Source: Streptomyces parvus
GTDB taxonomy: Bacteria > Actinomycetota > Actinomycetes > Streptomycetales > Streptomycetaceae
NCBI RefSeq assembly: GCF_014648875.1
Contig: NZ_BMRY01000004.1
Coordinates: forward strand, 248,001 to 312,000
Reading direction: 5' to 3'
DNA: 64,000 bases
Shown here: piece by piece, positions 51,413 through 60,536 of the stretch
How positions within the stretch are numbered: the first letter of the stretch is position 1
Layout: every line of letters begins with the position of its first letter
Translations under genes and position numbers: made by a program
Notes under the pieces: model-generated
Told to the model about the DNA's origin: nothing
The model's input: the letters and a program-made list of their open reading frames with translations, nothing else
Databases searched by the model: none

Positions 51413-52150
51413 GTGGGAAGCACGGGCACCGTGCTGCGCGAATTGCGCGGCGCACAGAAGAGCGCCAAGGGCGTCTCGCTCTACTCGCGGTACGTGAACC
51501 GGCCCGCCGGCCGCCTGCTCGCGGCCGGAGCCTACCGGGCTGGACTGACGCCCAATCAAGTAACCTTGATCAGCGCGCTGTTCACCTATGGTGCGCTGAC
51601 GGCCGTCGCGCTCGTCGAACCGTCGTGGACGCTCGCCGTCCTGGTCTACGCGGCCCTCGCGGTCGGCTTCGCCTTCGACTCCGCCGACGGGCAACTCGCC
51701 CGGCTCACCGGCCGGGGCGGGCCCGACGGGGAGTGGCTGGACCATGTCGTGGACTGCGGGAAGCTCCTGCTCGTCCACACCGCGGTCCTGATCTCCTTCT
51801 ACCGTTTCGGTGAACTGCCTTCGGATGCCTGGCTGTTGCTGCCGCTGGGCTTCCAGCTGGCCGCCGTGGTCACCTTCTGCGCGGGGCTGCTGCGCGAACA
51901 CCTCGGCAAGACGGCGGCGAGCGCACAGGGTCCGTCCTGGGCGGCGCCGCAGGCTGCGCCCGTCTCCCGGGTGCGGGCCGTGGCCCTGCTGCCCGCCGAC
52001 TACGGGGTGTTCTGCCTGGTGTTCCTGCTGCTCGGCGCACCCGGGGCCTTCCGCGCCGGGTACGCCGTGCTGGCGGTCGTGCACACGCTGTTCCTGGCGG
52101 CCTTCCTCGCCAAGTGGTTCAGGGAGCTGAAAGCGCTCCGGGCCGGTTGA
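51413..52150 (+). CDS. CDP-alcohol phosphatidyltransferase family protein
   Basis: A 245-residue membrane enzyme transferring a phospho-group between a CDP-activated donor and an alcohol. The full catalytic motif is visible in DSADGQLARLTGRGGPDGEW followed by LDHVVD (DxxDGxxAR...GxxxDxxxD). About six helices surround it. GTG at 51413 follows GGGGGG. It is adjacent to a TagD-like cytidylyltransferase and the polysaccharide genes, suggesting a phospho-polyol or phospholipid made for the cell surface. Its 3' end overlaps the convergent nucleotidyltransferase by 32 bp. Confidence 0.92.
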   Translation: MGSTGTVLRELRGAQKSAKGVSLYSRYVNRPAGRLLAAGAYRAGLTPNQVTLISALFTYGALTAVALVEPSWTLAVLVYAALAVGFAFDSADGQLARLTGRGGPDGEWLDHVVDCGKLLLVHTAVLISFYRFGELPSDAWLLLPLGFQLAAVVTFCAGLLREHLGKTAASAQGPSWAAPQAAPVSRVRAVALLPADYGVFCLVFLLLGAPGAFRAGYAVLAVVHTLFLAAFLAKWFRELKALRAG

Positions 52151-52568
52151 CGAGGACGTCCAGCGCCCGGCGCAACTGGGTGCTGGACGTATGCACGGTG
52201 TACGGGAAGTAGACGACCTCCACGCCCACTTCGGCGAAGTCGCGCTCCAGCTTCAGCCCCTTCTCCGTGCCCCGCCAGTCGTCGCCCTTGAAGATCACGT
52301 CGAACCGGACCTGCTGCCAGGTCTCGACCTTGTCCGGCACGGTCTCCACGAACGCGGCGTCCACGAAGCGCACGCTGCGGACGATCTCCAGTCGTTCGCG
52401 GAGCGGGATCATCGGCGTATGGCCCTTGGCGAGCGCCGCCATCTCGTCCGACACGACCCCCGCGACCAGGTAGTCGCACTGACTGCGGGCATGACGCAGG
52501 ATGTTGAGGTGGCCGACGTGGAACAGGTCGTACACCCCGGGTGCGTAACCCACCCTGTGCTGCACCAT
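52119..52568 (-). CDS. Cytidylyltransferase-like nucleotidyltransferase (TagD/glycerol-3-phosphate type)
   Basis: A 149-residue Rossmann-like nucleotidyltransferase with the HxGH motif (GVYDLFHVGHLNILRHARSQ), a second Lys/Asp region (VIFKGDDWRGTEKG) and the T-x-S-S-T/Q ending (TVHTSSTQLRRAL) expected of TagD/GCT enzymes. It makes CDP-glycerol or another CDP-polyol or ADP-sugar. ATG at 52568 follows GGGGAGA; the longer frame upstream crosses the promoter region. It is divergent from the glycosyltransferase at 52720 and convergent with the CDP-alcohol transferase, a likely user of its product. Confidence 0.9.
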   Translation of the reverse strand: MVQHRVGYAPGVYDLFHVGHLNILRHARSQCDYLVAGVVSDEMAALAKGHTPMIPLRERLEIVRSVRFVDAAFVETVPDKVETWQQVRFDVIFKGDDWRGTEKGLKLERDFAEVGVEVVYFPYTVHTSSTQLRRALDVLVNRPGALSAP

Positions 52569-52668
52569 CCGTATCTCTCCCCCCACGGTGAACGTGATCC
52601 GGTGATGTTCCAACGACCTTACTGTGAAGAACACTTGTGCAAGCCGTGAACGGATAAGCTCGACGGGG

Positions 52669-52690
52669 GCTGTTCCTCGCCGGGAACAGC
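52669..52690 (+). promoter_or_regulatory. Perfect hairpin in the leader of the polysaccharide operon
   Basis: GCTGTTCC (52669-52676) and GGAACAGC (52683-52690) form an 8-bp stem with a 6-nt loop, just before the GGGGGAAGG ribosome site and the ATG at 52720. It could be an operator or an RNA leader hairpin. Confidence 0.4.
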
Positions 52691-52719
52691 GGCTGTCGTG
52701 GGGGGAAGGCGATCGTCCG

Positions 52720-53982
52720 ATGTCCGATGCTGCAAGGCCCGGTCCGTTCCGGGGCCGCCGACTTCTGCTGGTTTCGACCAACTACGCTCCGGAGCTCACG
52801 GGCATAGGCCCGTACGCCACCCAACTGGCCGAGCACTGGGCCGCGTCCGGCGCCCGCGTCCGGGCGCTCACCGGCATGCCGCACTACCCGTCCTGGCGCC
52901 TCGAGGAGGGCTACCGGGGCGTGTGGCGGACGGTGGAGATACGGGGAGGCGTCGGCGTGCACCGACGCCGCCACTACGTGCCGCCACGTCAGACCGCTCT
53001 GAAGCGAGCCGCGTTCGAGGCGAGCATCCTCGCCACCGGGCTGATCGGACCACCGCCCGGCCGCCCCGACGTGGTGGTCTCCCAGATGCCCAGCCTCGCC
53101 GGCGGAGTCATCGGGGCGCGCCTCGCCCGGCACCACCGGGTGCCCTATCTCCCCGTCGTGCAGGACCTGATGGGCGCCGCCGCCGCGCAGAGCGGTATCC
53201 GGGGCGGCGGCAGGGCCTCCGCCGTCGCCGCGGCCGCCGAGCGGTACGCGCTGCGCGGGGCCGCCCTCGTCGGCGTCATCCACGAGAGCTTCGTCCCCGG
53301 CGTCCGGGCCCTCGGCGTCGACCCCGGCCGCATCCGCCTCGTCCCCAACTGGACCCATGTGCAGGGCCCCACCGCCGACCGGGCCGCGACCCGGGCCCGG
53401 CTCGGCTGGCCCGACGGCGTCCCGGTGATCCTGCACTCCGGCAACATGGGCCTCAAACAGGGCCTGGAGGTCCTGGTGGAGGCCGCCCGCCTCGCCCCCG
53501 GCGTCCGCGTCGTCCTGATGGGCGACGGCAACCAGCGCGACGCCCTGCGCGCCCGCGCCGAGGGGCTCGTCAACATGGAGTTCCTGGAGCCCGTGGCGGC
53601 CGAGGAGTTCACCGACGTCCTCGCCGCCGCCGACGTCCTCGCCGTCACCCAGCGCGCCTCGGTCCTCGACATGAGCGTCCCCTCCAAGCTCACCTCGTAC
53701 TTCACCTCCGGCCGACCCGTGATCGCCTCCGTCGCCGACGAGGGAGGCACCGCGGACGAGGTCCGCCGCTCCGGCGCCGGAGTCCTCGTCGCCCCCGAGG
53801 ACCCGGCCGCCCTGCTGGAGGCCGTACAGAAACTCGCCGCCGACCCGGCCGCCGCCGACGCCCTCGGGGCCGAGGGCCCCCGGTACGTCGCACACCACCT
53901 GAGCCGGGAGGCGGGGCTCGCCCGCTTCGACGACCTGCTCGCCGAGGTCCTGCGGGACGGACAGGGCGGTGGCCTCCGATGA
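52720..53982 (+). CDS. Glycosyltransferase family 4 (WcaI-like)
   Basis: A 420-residue GT-B glycosyltransferase. The N-terminal LLLVSTNYAPELTGIGPYATQLAEHWA and LTGMPHYPSWRLEEGYRGVW are typical of the WcaI-like group. The donor-binding C-domain has VPNWTHVQ, LHSGNMGLKQGLEVLVEAA and the acidic SYFTSGRPVIASVADEGGTADEV. ATG at 52720 follows GGGGGGAAGG. First in a unit with the Wzz-like and flippase genes, each overlapping the next. It probably adds a sugar to a lipid-linked repeat unit. Confidence 0.93.
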   Translation: MSDAARPGPFRGRRLLLVSTNYAPELTGIGPYATQLAEHWAASGARVRALTGMPHYPSWRLEEGYRGVWRTVEIRGGVGVHRRRHYVPPRQTALKRAAFEASILATGLIGPPPGRPDVVVSQMPSLAGGVIGARLARHHRVPYLPVVQDLMGAAAAQSGIRGGGRASAVAAAAERYALRGAALVGVIHESFVPGVRALGVDPGRIRLVPNWTHVQGPTADRAATRARLGWPDGVPVILHSGNMGLKQGLEVLVEAARLAPGVRVVLMGDGNQRDALRARAEGLVNMEFLEPVAAEEFTDVLAAADVLAVTQRASVLDMSVPSKLTSYFTSGRPVIASVADEGGTADEVRRSGAGVLVAPEDPAALLEAVQKLAADPAAADALGAEGPRYVAHHLSREAGLARFDDLLAEVLRDGQGGGLR

Positions 53983-55670
53983 CACCCGTGAACCGGGTCG
54001 TGGACGACCACGACGAGCCCGCGCTGCTGCGCGACCAGTTCCGCCAACTCCTGCGCTACCGCGCCCTGCTGGCCGTCGGCGTGGTCGTCGGCCTGCTCGG
54101 CGGGGGCTATCTGGCCCTCGGCGGCGAGAAGACGTACACCGCGACCGGCGAGGTCCAGGTCCGGTCCGCCATCGCCGACCCCTTCGCCGCCGGAGCCACC
54201 GCGGACAAGGGCATCAACATCGGCTCCGAGCGCCAGACCGCCGCCAGTGACACCGTCGGCACCCTGGCCGCGGGCGCGCTCCTCAAGCAGGGCGACGACG
54301 TCACCGCCCGCGAACTGCTCATCGGACTCCAGGTCACCAACCCGCCCAACACCCTCACCCTCCGGTTCTCCTACACCGGCGCCACCCCCGAGCAGTCCCG
54401 GGCCCGCGCCGAAGCCCTCGCGGGCGCCTATCTGGCCCACCGCAAGGCGCGCACCGAGGAGAGCATCGAGAACATGGCGGGCGGCTACCGCGCCCAGCTG
54501 AAGCCGCTGGAGGAGAAGCGCGATCTGCTGGAGGAGCAGGTCGGTGCGGGCGCGGCCGAAGACGTCACCAGCGCCCGCGCCAACATCATCGTCTCCATCT
54601 CCGAGCTGACCCGGAAGATCTCCGAGCTGAAGGCCCTGGACACCACCCCCGGCTACCTCAACAAGAAGCCGGTCGCCCCGGCCTCGCCCACCGGCGCCGG
54701 CCTGCCCCTGCTCCTCGGCCTCGGCGGGGTCGTCGGCCTGGCGCTCGGGCTGCTGCTGTCCTGGGTGCGGCTCGTCTTCGACCCCGCCGTACGCTCCGAC
54801 CGCGAACTGGTCCGCTCGCTCGGCGCACCGCTGCTGGGCACCCTGCCCCGGGAGCGCGCCGCCGGGGCGGGGCTGCTCGCCATCGGCCGCGGCGGATCCC
54901 GGCTCGCCGAGGAGTACCGCGCGGTCGCCTTCCGGCTCGCCTACGACCCGTCGTTCGCCGAGAGCCGCCGCCTGCTGGTCACCGCCCCGCGCGGGGACAA
55001 CGCGGAGGCCGCCGCAGCTGCCGCCAACCTCGCCGCCGCCTTCGCCGAGATGGGCCGGGACGTCCTTCTCGCCGAGGCCGATCTGCGCACCCCGACCCTC
55101 GCCAGGGAGCTGGGCTCCGCCGCCCACGAGACGCGTTCGCCGCGCTGGGCCGCCGACGAGGGCGACGGCAGCTGGCCCACCGGCAGCCGCTCCGGCGTGG
55201 ACGTCCCCGGCTCCGGGGCGTTCACCCTGATCCCCGGCACCGTCGTCGACAACGTCCCGCGCGCCCTCACCTCCCCGCCCGTCGGCCGGATCGTCGGCGA
55301 GGCCGACAGCCCTGGCACCGTCGTCATCGTGCTCGCCCCGCCCGTCCTCGCCTACGCCGACGCGGTCGCCCTCGTCGACCGGGTCACCGGTGTCATGATC
55401 GTGTGCGATCCGCGCGAGGTGCACCGCAGCGACCTGGAGCGCATCCGCGAGATCATCAGCGCCTCCGGCGGCTCCGTCCTCGGCGCCCTGCTCCACCCGC
55501 CCCGGCGCCGGCTGCGCCGCGCCGAGCGCCGCACGAAGTCGGCCCGCCGCCGGTCCGGAGGATCCGGACCCACCCCGCCCACCCCGGAGCCGGACACCCC
55601 CGAGACCACCGGAGACCCCACCGAGACCCTCGGTCTGCGCTCCCTGACCCTCCCGGCACCCCGCCGGTGA
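53979..55670 (+). CDS. Wzz-like polysaccharide co-polymerase with degenerate tyrosine-kinase domain
   Basis: A 563-residue protein. A Wzz domain with two helices (residues ~28-48 and ~241-263) encloses a periplasmic, partly coiled-coil region. The C-terminal half resembles the BY-kinase/CpsD fold but is degenerate. At residues 334-342 the loop reads VTAPRGDNA where a Gly-Lys-Ser/Thr would be expected, and the Walker A' segment reads LLAEADLRTP instead of an Asp-Ala-Asp form. No Tyr cluster ends the protein. It likely sets polymer length without kinase activity. ATGA overlap with the glycosyltransferase. Confidence 0.88.
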   Translation: MTPVNRVVDDHDEPALLRDQFRQLLRYRALLAVGVVVGLLGGGYLALGGEKTYTATGEVQVRSAIADPFAAGATADKGINIGSERQTAASDTVGTLAAGALLKQGDDVTARELLIGLQVTNPPNTLTLRFSYTGATPEQSRARAEALAGAYLAHRKARTEESIENMAGGYRAQLKPLEEKRDLLEEQVGAGAAEDVTSARANIIVSISELTRKISELKALDTTPGYLNKKPVAPASPTGAGLPLLLGLGGVVGLALGLLLSWVRLVFDPAVRSDRELVRSLGAPLLGTLPRERAAGAGLLAIGRGGSRLAEEYRAVAFRLAYDPSFAESRRLLVTAPRGDNAEAAAAAANLAAAFAEMGRDVLLAEADLRTPTLARELGSAAHETRSPRWAADEGDGSWPTGSRSGVDVPGSGAFTLIPGTVVDNVPRALTSPPVGRIVGEADSPGTVVIVLAPPVLAYADAVALVDRVTGVMIVCDPREVHRSDLERIREIISASGGSVLGALLHPPRRRLRRAERRTKSARRRSGGSGPTPPTPEPDTPETTGDPTETLGLRSLTLPAPRR

Positions 55671-56911
55671 GAGCCCGCACCGCTGTCCTCTGCTCGGTCG
55701 CGGACCAGGGAGTGGCGGCGCTCACCAACATCCTGGTGCTTCTTGCCGCCGCACGGCTCTCCACCCTCGCCGACTTCGCCCGCTTCTCCGCGGTCTACCT
55801 GGTCTTCACGGTCCTGCTCGGCGTCTCGGGGGCGTACACCGGGCAGCCGCTGGTCCTCAAGCGCGGGGCGGGGGAGGAGACCCGGGGCGCCTGCCGGTCG
55901 GCCGTGGCCTTCACGGTGCTCGCCGCCACCGTGCTCGGCGCGCTGCTCGCCGCCGTCTGCGTTCTCGTCCCCGGCGACACCGCCCGCGCCCTGCTGATGC
56001 TCGGCCTCGTCCTCCCCGTGGTGCTCGGACAGGACGCCGTACGGTACGCCTTCTCCACCCTCCAGCAGCCCCATCTCGCCCTGCTCTCCGACCTGTTGCG
56101 GCTCGGCTGCGTGCTCGGTGCGCTCTCCGTACAGGACTACGGGGTGTCCCCGGCCCGGCTGATCACCGTCTGGGGCCTGTCCGCGCTGCCCGCGCTTCTG
56201 CTCTCCGCCGCCCTCCTCCACCGCGCCACCGCCGGAACCCCGCTGCGGCTGCGCCCGATGCTGCGGCGCGGCCACCTCGGGCAGCGCTTCACCGTCGAGT
56301 TCGGCGTCGGCAACGCGACCGGCCAACTGTCCGTCCTCGGCCTCGGCGCGGTCGGCAACCCCCTCCTGGTCGGCGCGCTGCGCGGGGCGACCACCCTGTT
56401 CGGGCCGCTCAACGTGCTGTTCACCTCGGCCACCTCCTTCGGCCCGCCGATCCTGGGCCGCATCGGCGACGAGCGCCGCCGGATCCGGGCCACCGCCGCG
56501 CTCGCCGCCGCCCTCGCGGGGACCGCCGCCCTCTGGGCCACCGTGCTCGCCCTGCTGCCCGAGACCGCCGGACGCCAACTCCTCGGCGACACCTGGCCGG
56601 TGGCTGCCGAGCTGCTCCCGGCTACCGGCAGCCAGTACGCGGCGATGGCGGTCGGCACCTGCGGACTCCTCGCCCTGCGGATGCTCGACCCGCGCACCAC
56701 GCTCGCCATCCAGGTCGTCTTCTCGCTCACCTCCGTGGCGTTCCTCGCGGGCGGCTACGTCCTCGGGGGCGTCCCGGGCGCCGCCTGGGGGCTGTTCCTG
56801 GGGTCGCTCTGCAAGGCCGTCGCCACCTGGATCAGGGTGGCCCGGCTGCGCCGGCGCACCCCGGCCCGTGACGAGGACGTCAGCGCCGACGCCCTGCCCG
56901 CCGCTCCCTGA
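55667..56911 (+). CDS. Wzx-like polysaccharide flippase (MATE/MOP superfamily)
   Basis: A 414-residue membrane protein with ~12 hydrophobic segments, no soluble domain, and the Wzx/MviN-like feel of N-terminal VLCSVADQGVAALTNILVLLA and later FGPLNVLFTSATSFGPPILGR. It is predicted to move the lipid-linked repeat unit across the membrane. GTG at 55667 overlaps the Wzz-like stop (GTGA). Its end overlaps the convergent polymerase by 32 bp. Confidence 0.85.
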   Translation: MRARTAVLCSVADQGVAALTNILVLLAAARLSTLADFARFSAVYLVFTVLLGVSGAYTGQPLVLKRGAGEETRGACRSAVAFTVLAATVLGALLAAVCVLVPGDTARALLMLGLVLPVVLGQDAVRYAFSTLQQPHLALLSDLLRLGCVLGALSVQDYGVSPARLITVWGLSALPALLLSAALLHRATAGTPLRLRPMLRRGHLGQRFTVEFGVGNATGQLSVLGLGAVGNPLLVGALRGATTLFGPLNVLFTSATSFGPPILGRIGDERRRIRATAALAAALAGTAALWATVLALLPETAGRQLLGDTWPVAAELLPATGSQYAAMAVGTCGLLALRMLDPRTTLAIQVVFSLTSVAFLAGGYVLGGVPGAAWGLFLGSLCKAVATWIRVARLRRRTPARDEDVSADALPAAP

Positions 56912-58412
56912 ACGTCGCGATGGCGACCAGACACAGCGCGGCGATGGCCAGCTTCCCCGCCGCCTGGAGGAGCGGGCCGCGCAGCAGGATGAAGGTGTAT
57001 CCGGCGATCAGCGGCGCGGCGATGGCCAGCACACTCCCGGGGCCGGGACCGGCCCGGGTGACGGCCAGGGCGTAGCGGCGGTCGGTGCGCGCCGACGCGT
57101 AACCGATCAGCGCCATCCCGCCGATCATGCCGCTCGCGCCGAGGTCGACCCAGAACTCCGTCCACAGCGGGGCCGAGAGGTTCGTCATCCGCAGCCCCAT
57201 CCACTGCCCGACCCGGACCCCGGTGTCCTCCGGTTTTCCGCTCCACACCGCGCGCGGCACGAAGAACAGCCCGGAGCCCGCCAGTTGGCGGCCATAGGTA
57301 TGGCCCCGGGTGTCGACCCACGAGATGGTGTTGGCGAACATCACCATCTGGTCGTAGTCCTTGGTCACCAGCGGATCGAAGACCGAGGCCGACTGCACGG
57401 ACCGCTGGCTCCCCTCCTCGTACCGGAACCTGTCCGCGTACGGGAACAGCACCAGCGCCCCCACCACACCCGCCGTCAGCACCGTCCGGTAGACCGCGGC
57501 GCTGCTCGGGAACGCGGCGAACACGAATGCCACCACCACCGTCAGGAACCAGTAACGGGCGTTGGAGATCGGGTTGTTGACCAGCAGGTTCAGCGCTGCC
57601 AACGCCACCCACACCAGCACCGTCGACGGTCGGCGCCGGGCCCGGTAGGAGGTCGCCAGGCGCCGGGTGTAGAAGAGCAGCGCCAGCAGCGCCGGAACCT
57701 GTCCGAAGCCCTTGAGGAACGCCGAGCCCACATTGGACCCCTCCGTGACGACGCCGCTCGCCGCCACGGTCTCGTTGATCTCCTGCCGGCTGGCGAAGAA
57801 GACCGCGGGTCCGCCCAGCTTCAGCACGTAGAACGCGCTCGCGGTGAACGCCAGCAGCACCAGCAGCCGCAGCCGCAGCGGATGAGCGACCGCGGGCCCG
57901 CTGCCCACCCCCTTCGCGGAGGGCGTCCGGCGGCGCAGCGGGCGCCGGGAGGCCAGCAACGCCCCCAGGTCGTAGGCGGCGCACCCGACCAGCACCATCG
58001 CGATGGCCGTGACCAGGTCCTGGCGCGGCCCCACCATCGGTGTCGGCGTCTGTCCGATCACCACCTGGGCGAACGGCGCCACGCCCATCGCGATGTACAC
58101 GAACATCCAGAAGACGCCCTGGAGCAGCCGCCGCCGGGTGGAGAGGATCATCGTCGCTAGCCGGGCGCCCGCGTAGCAGGTCAGCACGAGCTGGAGCCAG
58201 TACGCCGTGTCCCGGACCCCGTCGCCGGGCTGGGCGGCGATCACCGCGGGCAGGAAGCAGACCAGGCCCAGGATGAGCGGCACGGACAGCGCCCGCGACA
58301 GCATCGACCAGGCGATCGGCCGCTCCGGAGGAGCACCGGGAACCCAGGGCCCCCGCGAGCCCGCGGCCGTGGGAGTGGCCTGCTCCCGCGCCGACGTGTG
58401 CACCGACGTCAT
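56880..58412 (-). CDS. Wzy-like polysaccharide polymerase / O-antigen ligase-type membrane protein
   Basis: A 510-residue protein with about 12 membrane helices and one large extracytoplasmic loop (between ~residues 340 and 420) containing FDPLVTKDYDQMVMFANTI and LAGSGLFFVPRAVWSGKPED, a pattern seen in Wzy-type polymerases. The flippase and Wzz-like protein next door support this. ATG at 58412 after a run of G is preferred to the frame start at 58445. Transcribed against the flippase, with convergent overlap. Confidence 0.82.
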   Translation of the reverse strand: MTSVHTSAREQATPTAAGSRGPWVPGAPPERPIAWSMLSRALSVPLILGLVCFLPAVIAAQPGDGVRDTAYWLQLVLTCYAGARLATMILSTRRRLLQGVFWMFVYIAMGVAPFAQVVIGQTPTPMVGPRQDLVTAIAMVLVGCAAYDLGALLASRRPLRRRTPSAKGVGSGPAVAHPLRLRLLVLLAFTASAFYVLKLGGPAVFFASRQEINETVAASGVVTEGSNVGSAFLKGFGQVPALLALLFYTRRLATSYRARRRPSTVLVWVALAALNLLVNNPISNARYWFLTVVVAFVFAAFPSSAAVYRTVLTAGVVGALVLFPYADRFRYEEGSQRSVQSASVFDPLVTKDYDQMVMFANTISWVDTRGHTYGRQLAGSGLFFVPRAVWSGKPEDTGVRVGQWMGLRMTNLSAPLWTEFWVDLGASGMIGGMALIGYASARTDRRYALAVTRAGPGPGSVLAIAAPLIAGYTFILLRGPLLQAAGKLAIAALCLVAIATFRERRAGRRR

Positions 58413-58520
58413 GCGCCCCCCCGGGATCAGTGAACCGCTGAACACTCTAACGAATCAGCCCACTTGAGGGGGGTCGATGACTACGCTGTGAATACTTGGC
58501 CATAGTCGAGGGGAACTCTG

Positions 58521-59684
58521 GTGAAAATCCTGCACGTTGTCACGCTCCACACCCCGGATCACGCCTTCGGCGGACCGACGCGCGTGGCCTTCAACCTCTC
58601 CAAGGTCCAGCGCGCGCACGGCGACGACGCACGCGTCATGGCTCTCGGCGACGGCTTCCCCGGCGGCGAACTGCCCGGCGAGGTGGAAGGAGTTCCGGTC
58701 CATCTCTTCCAGGCCCGGCACCTCCTCCCGATGTTCGAGGTCAGCGGCATCACCTCCGCCGCCCTGCTGAACACCGCCCGCCGCATGATGCGCGGCGCCG
58801 ACCTCGTCCACGTCCATCTGATGCGGGACCTGGTGACCCTGCCGGCGGCGCTCCTCGCGCTCGCCACCCGTACGCCCCTCGTCGTGCAGACCCACGGCAT
58901 GATCGACCCCACCGAGAAGAAGGTCGCCCAGCTCACCGACCTCCTCGGGGTCCGCAAGGTGCTGCGCGAGGCGGACGCCGTGCTGCATCTGACCGAGATG
59001 GAGCGGCTCGACGTGAACGCCGTCGCAGCCCCCGTCCCGCTCACCCGCACCGTCCGGCTGGTCAACGGGGTCCGCCCGCAGGAGCGCAAGCCCGCCCGTG
59101 AGCCCGGCCGCCCGCCCACCGTGCTGTATCTGGCCCGGATCCAGGAGCGCAAGCGGCCCGAGGACTTCGTCGCCGCGATGCCGCACGTCCTCGCCCGCCA
59201 CCCGGACGCCCGGTTCGTGCTGGCCGGTCCCGACACCGGCGCCCTGGCCGGCACCCTCGGGCTCGCCCGGCAGCTCGGGGTGGCTGAATCCCTCCACCAC
59301 GTCGGCCCGTTGGAGCACGATGAGGTGCTGGCCGCCGACCGCGAGGCCGATGTGTACGTGCTGCCCGCCATCGAGGAGCCGTTCCCGGTGTCGGTGCTGG
59401 AGGCGATGTCGGTCGGCACCCCGGTCGTCATCACCCGCACCTGCGGCCAGGCCCCCGATGTGGCGGGGGCGGGCTCGGGCCGGGTCATCGACAGCCGGGT
59501 CGGCGAGGACGCGGCCAACGCCCGCAAGGTCGCCGACGCGATCCTGGAGCTGCTGGAGCCGGAGGCCGCCGAGCAGGCGGGCAAGGCCGCCTGGGAGCTG
59601 GTGAACGAGCAGTTCACCATCGAGGCCGTCACCGCCACCCTCCGGCGGACCTACGAGGACGTGGTCCGCCGGAGGCGAGGGTGA
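58521..59684 (+). CDS. Glycosyltransferase family 4
   Basis: A 387-residue GT-B enzyme: acceptor domain MKILHVVTLHTPDHAFGGPTR, and donor domain TVLYLARIQERKRPEDFVAAM, VLAGPDTGALAGTL and the EX7E region PAIEEPFPVSVLEAMSVGTPVV. GTG at 58521 follows GAGGGGA. It diverges from the polymerase gene. It is the second retaining GT4 in the locus, and the sugar added is unknown. Confidence 0.93.
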   Translation: MKILHVVTLHTPDHAFGGPTRVAFNLSKVQRAHGDDARVMALGDGFPGGELPGEVEGVPVHLFQARHLLPMFEVSGITSAALLNTARRMMRGADLVHVHLMRDLVTLPAALLALATRTPLVVQTHGMIDPTEKKVAQLTDLLGVRKVLREADAVLHLTEMERLDVNAVAAPVPLTRTVRLVNGVRPQERKPAREPGRPPTVLYLARIQERKRPEDFVAAMPHVLARHPDARFVLAGPDTGALAGTLGLARQLGVAESLHHVGPLEHDEVLAADREADVYVLPAIEEPFPVSVLEAMSVGTPVVITRTCGQAPDVAGAGSGRVIDSRVGEDAANARKVADAILELLEPEAAEQAGKAAWELVNEQFTIEAVTATLRRTYEDVVRRRRG

Positions 59685-59696
59685 GGGGAGTGCTTG

Positions 59697-60536
59697 TCAA
59701 CGTACTGGCTTCTCGCGGGACTTGAGTGCGATCTGCCAGCGGTAGAAGCTCATCGCCAGTGCGAAGTCGAAGCCGGCCCGGCCGTCCAGGAACCCCCGCT
59801 TGTAGAGATACATGTAGGCGAAGGACACCACCGGCTTGAACGGCGCCTTGTGGAACAACTGCCCCTGGCGCGACTTGACCTGGCGCACCTGCTCCTTCAC
59901 GTGGGGGTGGTGCTCCAGCCAGGCCTCCCAGTCCGAGTAGCGGTTGTGCCGCTCGAACCAGGCGGTCACCGGGTCGAGGTCCTGGTGCTCGATCGGGTGG
60001 GTGAGGGTGCCCACGCTCGCCGCGACCGGCTGGTAGTGGCCCTCCACCTCCCCGATCCCCGGGGCGTCCAGGTCCCCGACCTCCGGGTAGTGGCAGCGGG
60101 TCCGGTCGGTCAACGACCGCTTGCGGATGGTGTATCCGTGCCGCAGCCGCTTCCCGGAGAACCAGTAGCCGAGCGGTATGTCGTACGCCGCCGGCTTCGG
60201 CGCGTCCGGGTTCCGGAAGGTCTCCCGCAGCTCGGCCAGCAGCCCGGGGCTGAGCCGCTCGTCGCCGTCGAGCAGCAGGATCCAGTCCAGGTCCGTGCGG
60301 ACGTGTTCCAGGCACCACTGCTTCTTGCGCGGATGCCCGCCGTCCCAGGTGTACGTGACCACCTCCGCCCCGCACTCCTCGGCGATCTTCACAGTGTCGT
60401 CGGTGCTGTGGGAGTCCACCACCACGACCGCCTCGAAGTGGCCGAGCACCGATTTCACCGCCTCCGCGATGTTCAGCCCCTCGTTCTTCGTGGGGATCGC
60501 CACGGCTATCGGGAGTTTCGGTGTACCTGCGGTCAT
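59697..60536 (-). CDS. Glycosyltransferase family 2 (WaaE/KdtX-like)
   Basis: A 279-residue GT-A enzyme. IAVAIPTKNEGLNIAEAVKSVL starts the nucleotide-binding fold, VVVDSHSTDDTVKIAEE follows, and the metal-binding DxD-like segment is LLLDGDERLSPGL; RKKQWCLEH and HKAPFKPVVSFAYMYLYKRGF are typical of the WaaE group. ATG at 60536 overlaps the lipoprotein stop by ATGA. It is convergent with the GT4 gene (12-bp gap). Confidence 0.92.
   Translation of the reverse strand: MTAGTPKLPIAVAIPTKNEGLNIAEAVKSVLGHFEAVVVVDSHSTDDTVKIAEECGAEVVTYTWDGGHPRKKQWCLEHVRTDLDWILLLDGDERLSPGLLAELRETFRNPDAPKPAAYDIPLGYWFSGKRLRHGYTIRKRSLTDRTRCHYPEVGDLDAPGIGEVEGHYQPVAASVGTLTHPIEHQDLDPVTAWFERHNRYSDWEAWLEHHPHVKEQVRQVKSRQGQLFHKAPFKPVVSFAYMYLYKRGFLDGRAGFDFALAMSFYRWQIALKSREKPVR

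Noticed and set aside
52119..56911. Two convergent overlaps of exactly 32 bp as a shared element
   Set aside because: The two overlap sequences are unrelated, so the equal length is coincidence.
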